DNA of 6,958 bases, from contig JAUWQG010000049.1 in the NCBI GenBank assembly GCA_030611185.1, forward strand, positions 1 through 6,958, written 5' to 3'. The stretch comes from Nitrososphaerota archaeon. GTDB lineage: Archaea > Thermoproteota > Nitrososphaeria > Nitrososphaerales > Nitrosopumilaceae. Made by a program: the position numbers and the translations under genes. How positions within the stretch are numbered: the stretch's first letter is position 1; each line of letters begins with the position of its first letter. Shown in pieces: positions 5,856-6,958 of this stretch. The notes beneath the pieces are model-generated. The model saw nothing but the letters and a program-made list of their open reading frames with translations, searched no databases and was not told the DNA's origin.

Positions 5856-5870
5856 TTTAATTAAAAATAA
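5856..5870 (+). promoter_or_regulatory. TATA-like box for the aconitase gene
   Basis: TTTAATTAAAAATAA is the most AT-rich stretch before the aconitase GTG at 5896. Its centre is about 30 nt upstream, and no ribosome-binding site precedes the GTG. The arrangement fits a leaderless or nearly leaderless transcript and supports that start codon. Confidence 0.5.
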
Positions 5871-5895
5871 ATTCAGGGCAATTTCAATATTCTTT

Positions 5896-6958
5896 GTGGA
5901 AACTGATAGCACTCCAGAATTAGTATCTAAAGTTTATAAAAAATCACAAGAAAATATTGAGAAATATAGAAATGTAGTTAAACGACCATTAACGCTAACT
6001 GAAAAAATCCTATCTGGACATCTTCAGGAAATTCCCCATGAAAATATTGATGGAGGAAAAAACTATGTTTTTCTTATACCTGATAGGGTAGCATTACAAG
6101 ATGTAACTGGTCAAATGGTTATGCTACAATTCATGCAAGCAGGACTTGAACAGACATCCTTGCCAACTACAGTTCATTGTGATCATTTGATCAGAGCTCA
6201 AGTAGAAGGTGATACAGACATGAAAGTATCTCTGGATGAAAACAGTGAAGTTTTCAATTTTTTACAATCATCTTCTGCAAAATATGGGTGTGGATTTTGG
6301 AAACCAGGAGCAGGAATTATCCATCAGGTCGTTCTTGAAAACTATGCATTTCCTGGCGGACTGATGATTGGAACTGATTCTCATACTCCAAATGCAGGAG
6401 GTTTAGGCATGATTGCAGTAGGCGTTGGTGGATTAGATGCTGCCGAAACAATGGCCGGAATGCCATGGGAATTACTTTATCCAAAAAGAATCGGTGTGAA
6501 ACTAACTGGAGAACTAAATGGGTGGACTGCTCCTAAAGATATTATTCTAAAGGTAGCAGAAGAACTTACAGTTTCTGGAGGAACTAATTCTATAGTTGAA
6601 TATTTTGGTCCGGGAACTGAATCTATTAGTTGTACTGGAAAAGCTACCATTGCAAATATGGGTGCAGAAGTTGGTGCAACCTGTTCAGTATTTCCATATG
6701 ATACAAGAATGGAAACTTATTTGAAATATACAAACCGTGAACAAATTGCAGAACTTGCAAATCAAAATAAAGAATTATTGATTGCAGATCCAGAAATTGA
6801 AAAAGATCCACAAAAATACTTTGATAGAATTATTGAAATTAATCTCTCAACCTTGGAACCTCATATCGTTGGTCCACATACACCAGATTTAGCTAGAAAA
6901 ATATCTGATTTATCTGAGGATGTAAAATCTAACGATTACGTAGATCAAATTTCTGTTG
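5896..6958 (+). CDS. acn: Aconitate hydratase, mitochondrial/bacterial type (N-terminal part, cut by window edge)
   Basis: Aconitase interconverts citrate and isocitrate through cis-aconitate, using a [4Fe-4S] cluster, in the cytoplasm. The 354 residues present match the family closely: PDRVALQDVTGQMVMLQFMQ (62-81), the HCDHLI active-site segment (94-99), KYGCGFWKPGAGIIHQVVLE (129-148), GTDSHTPNAGGLGMIAVGVG (159-178), AGMPWELLYPKRIGVKLTGE (187-206) and YFGPGTESISCTGKATIANM (236-255). The pattern DSHTPN...GGLDAAETMAGMPWEL is that of mitochondrial-type aconitase. The three cluster cysteines lie just past the window edge, so activity cannot be confirmed here. The GTG at 5896 is the only normal start in frame: the first upstream stop is at 5851-5853, and there is no in-frame ATG, GTG or TTG between them. 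It is divergent from the 210-residue gene. Confidence 0.95.
   Translation, partial: METDSTPELVSKVYKKSQENIEKYRNVVKRPLTLTEKILSGHLQEIPHENIDGGKNYVFLIPDRVALQDVTGQMVMLQFMQAGLEQTSLPTTVHCDHLIRAQVEGDTDMKVSLDENSEVFNFLQSSSAKYGCGFWKPGAGIIHQVVLENYAFPGGLMIGTDSHTPNAGGLGMIAVGVGGLDAAETMAGMPWELLYPKRIGVKLTGELNGWTAPKDIILKVAEELTVSGGTNSIVEYFGPGTESISCTGKATIANMGAEVGATCSVFPYDTRMETYLKYTNREQIAELANQNKELLIADPEIEKDPQKYFDRIIEINLSTLEPHIVGPHTPDLARKISDLSEDVKSNDYVDQISV

Noticed and set aside
1..6958. CRISPR, toxin-antitoxin, transposon or other defence system.
   Set aside because: No repeat-spacer pattern, transposase, terminal inverted repeats or recognisable defence gene was found; the genes are mostly housekeeping or small unknowns.

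Overview
The window looks like an ammonia-oxidising archaeon of the Nitrososphaerota (Thaumarchaeota), closest in style to Nitrosopumilus. The evidence is AT-rich DNA, archaeal-type TrpRS, PheS and PheT, TATA-like boxes about 25-30 nt upstream of start codons with no ribosome-binding site (leaderless genes), TTG and GTG starts, and a stand-alone RAM-domain protein. This placement comes from gene content and sequence style, not a database search.

Layout. Positions 1-478 (minus strand) hold the N-terminal part of trpS, cut by the window edge. It is divergent from pheS-pheT (530-3549, plus strand), the two subunits of phenylalanyl-tRNA synthetase. The 51-bp gap between them holds one TTTAAA core placed to act as the TATA box in both directions. 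The 215 bp after pheT is clearly more GC-rich than its surroundings. It folds on paper into two hairpins, each followed by an ACA box, one with a well-formed kink-turn, so I call it a two-hairpin H/ACA guide RNA. Next come three small plus-strand genes: an EVE-domain protein (3765-4196), a stand-alone Lrp/AsnC-type RAM domain (4245-4484), and an unrecognised 188-residue protein with an HEXXH motif (4503-5069). A convergent minus-strand gene (5114-5746) encodes an unrecognised 210-residue protein. The window ends in the N-terminal two-thirds or less of a mitochondrial/bacterial-type aconitase (5896 to the edge), divergent from it.

How the parts fit. The first half concerns translation: two aminoacyl-tRNA synthetases that appear to share a promoter, a candidate RNA-modification guide, and an EVE protein from a fold superfamily linked to modified bases. 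The second half is a set of small regulatory or unknown genes, then central carbon metabolism (citrate/isocitrate interconversion). I see no mobile element, CRISPR array, tRNA, rRNA or defence cassette. The most promising under-described items are the H/ACA-like RNA, the shared trpS/pheS promoter and the two unrecognised proteins.
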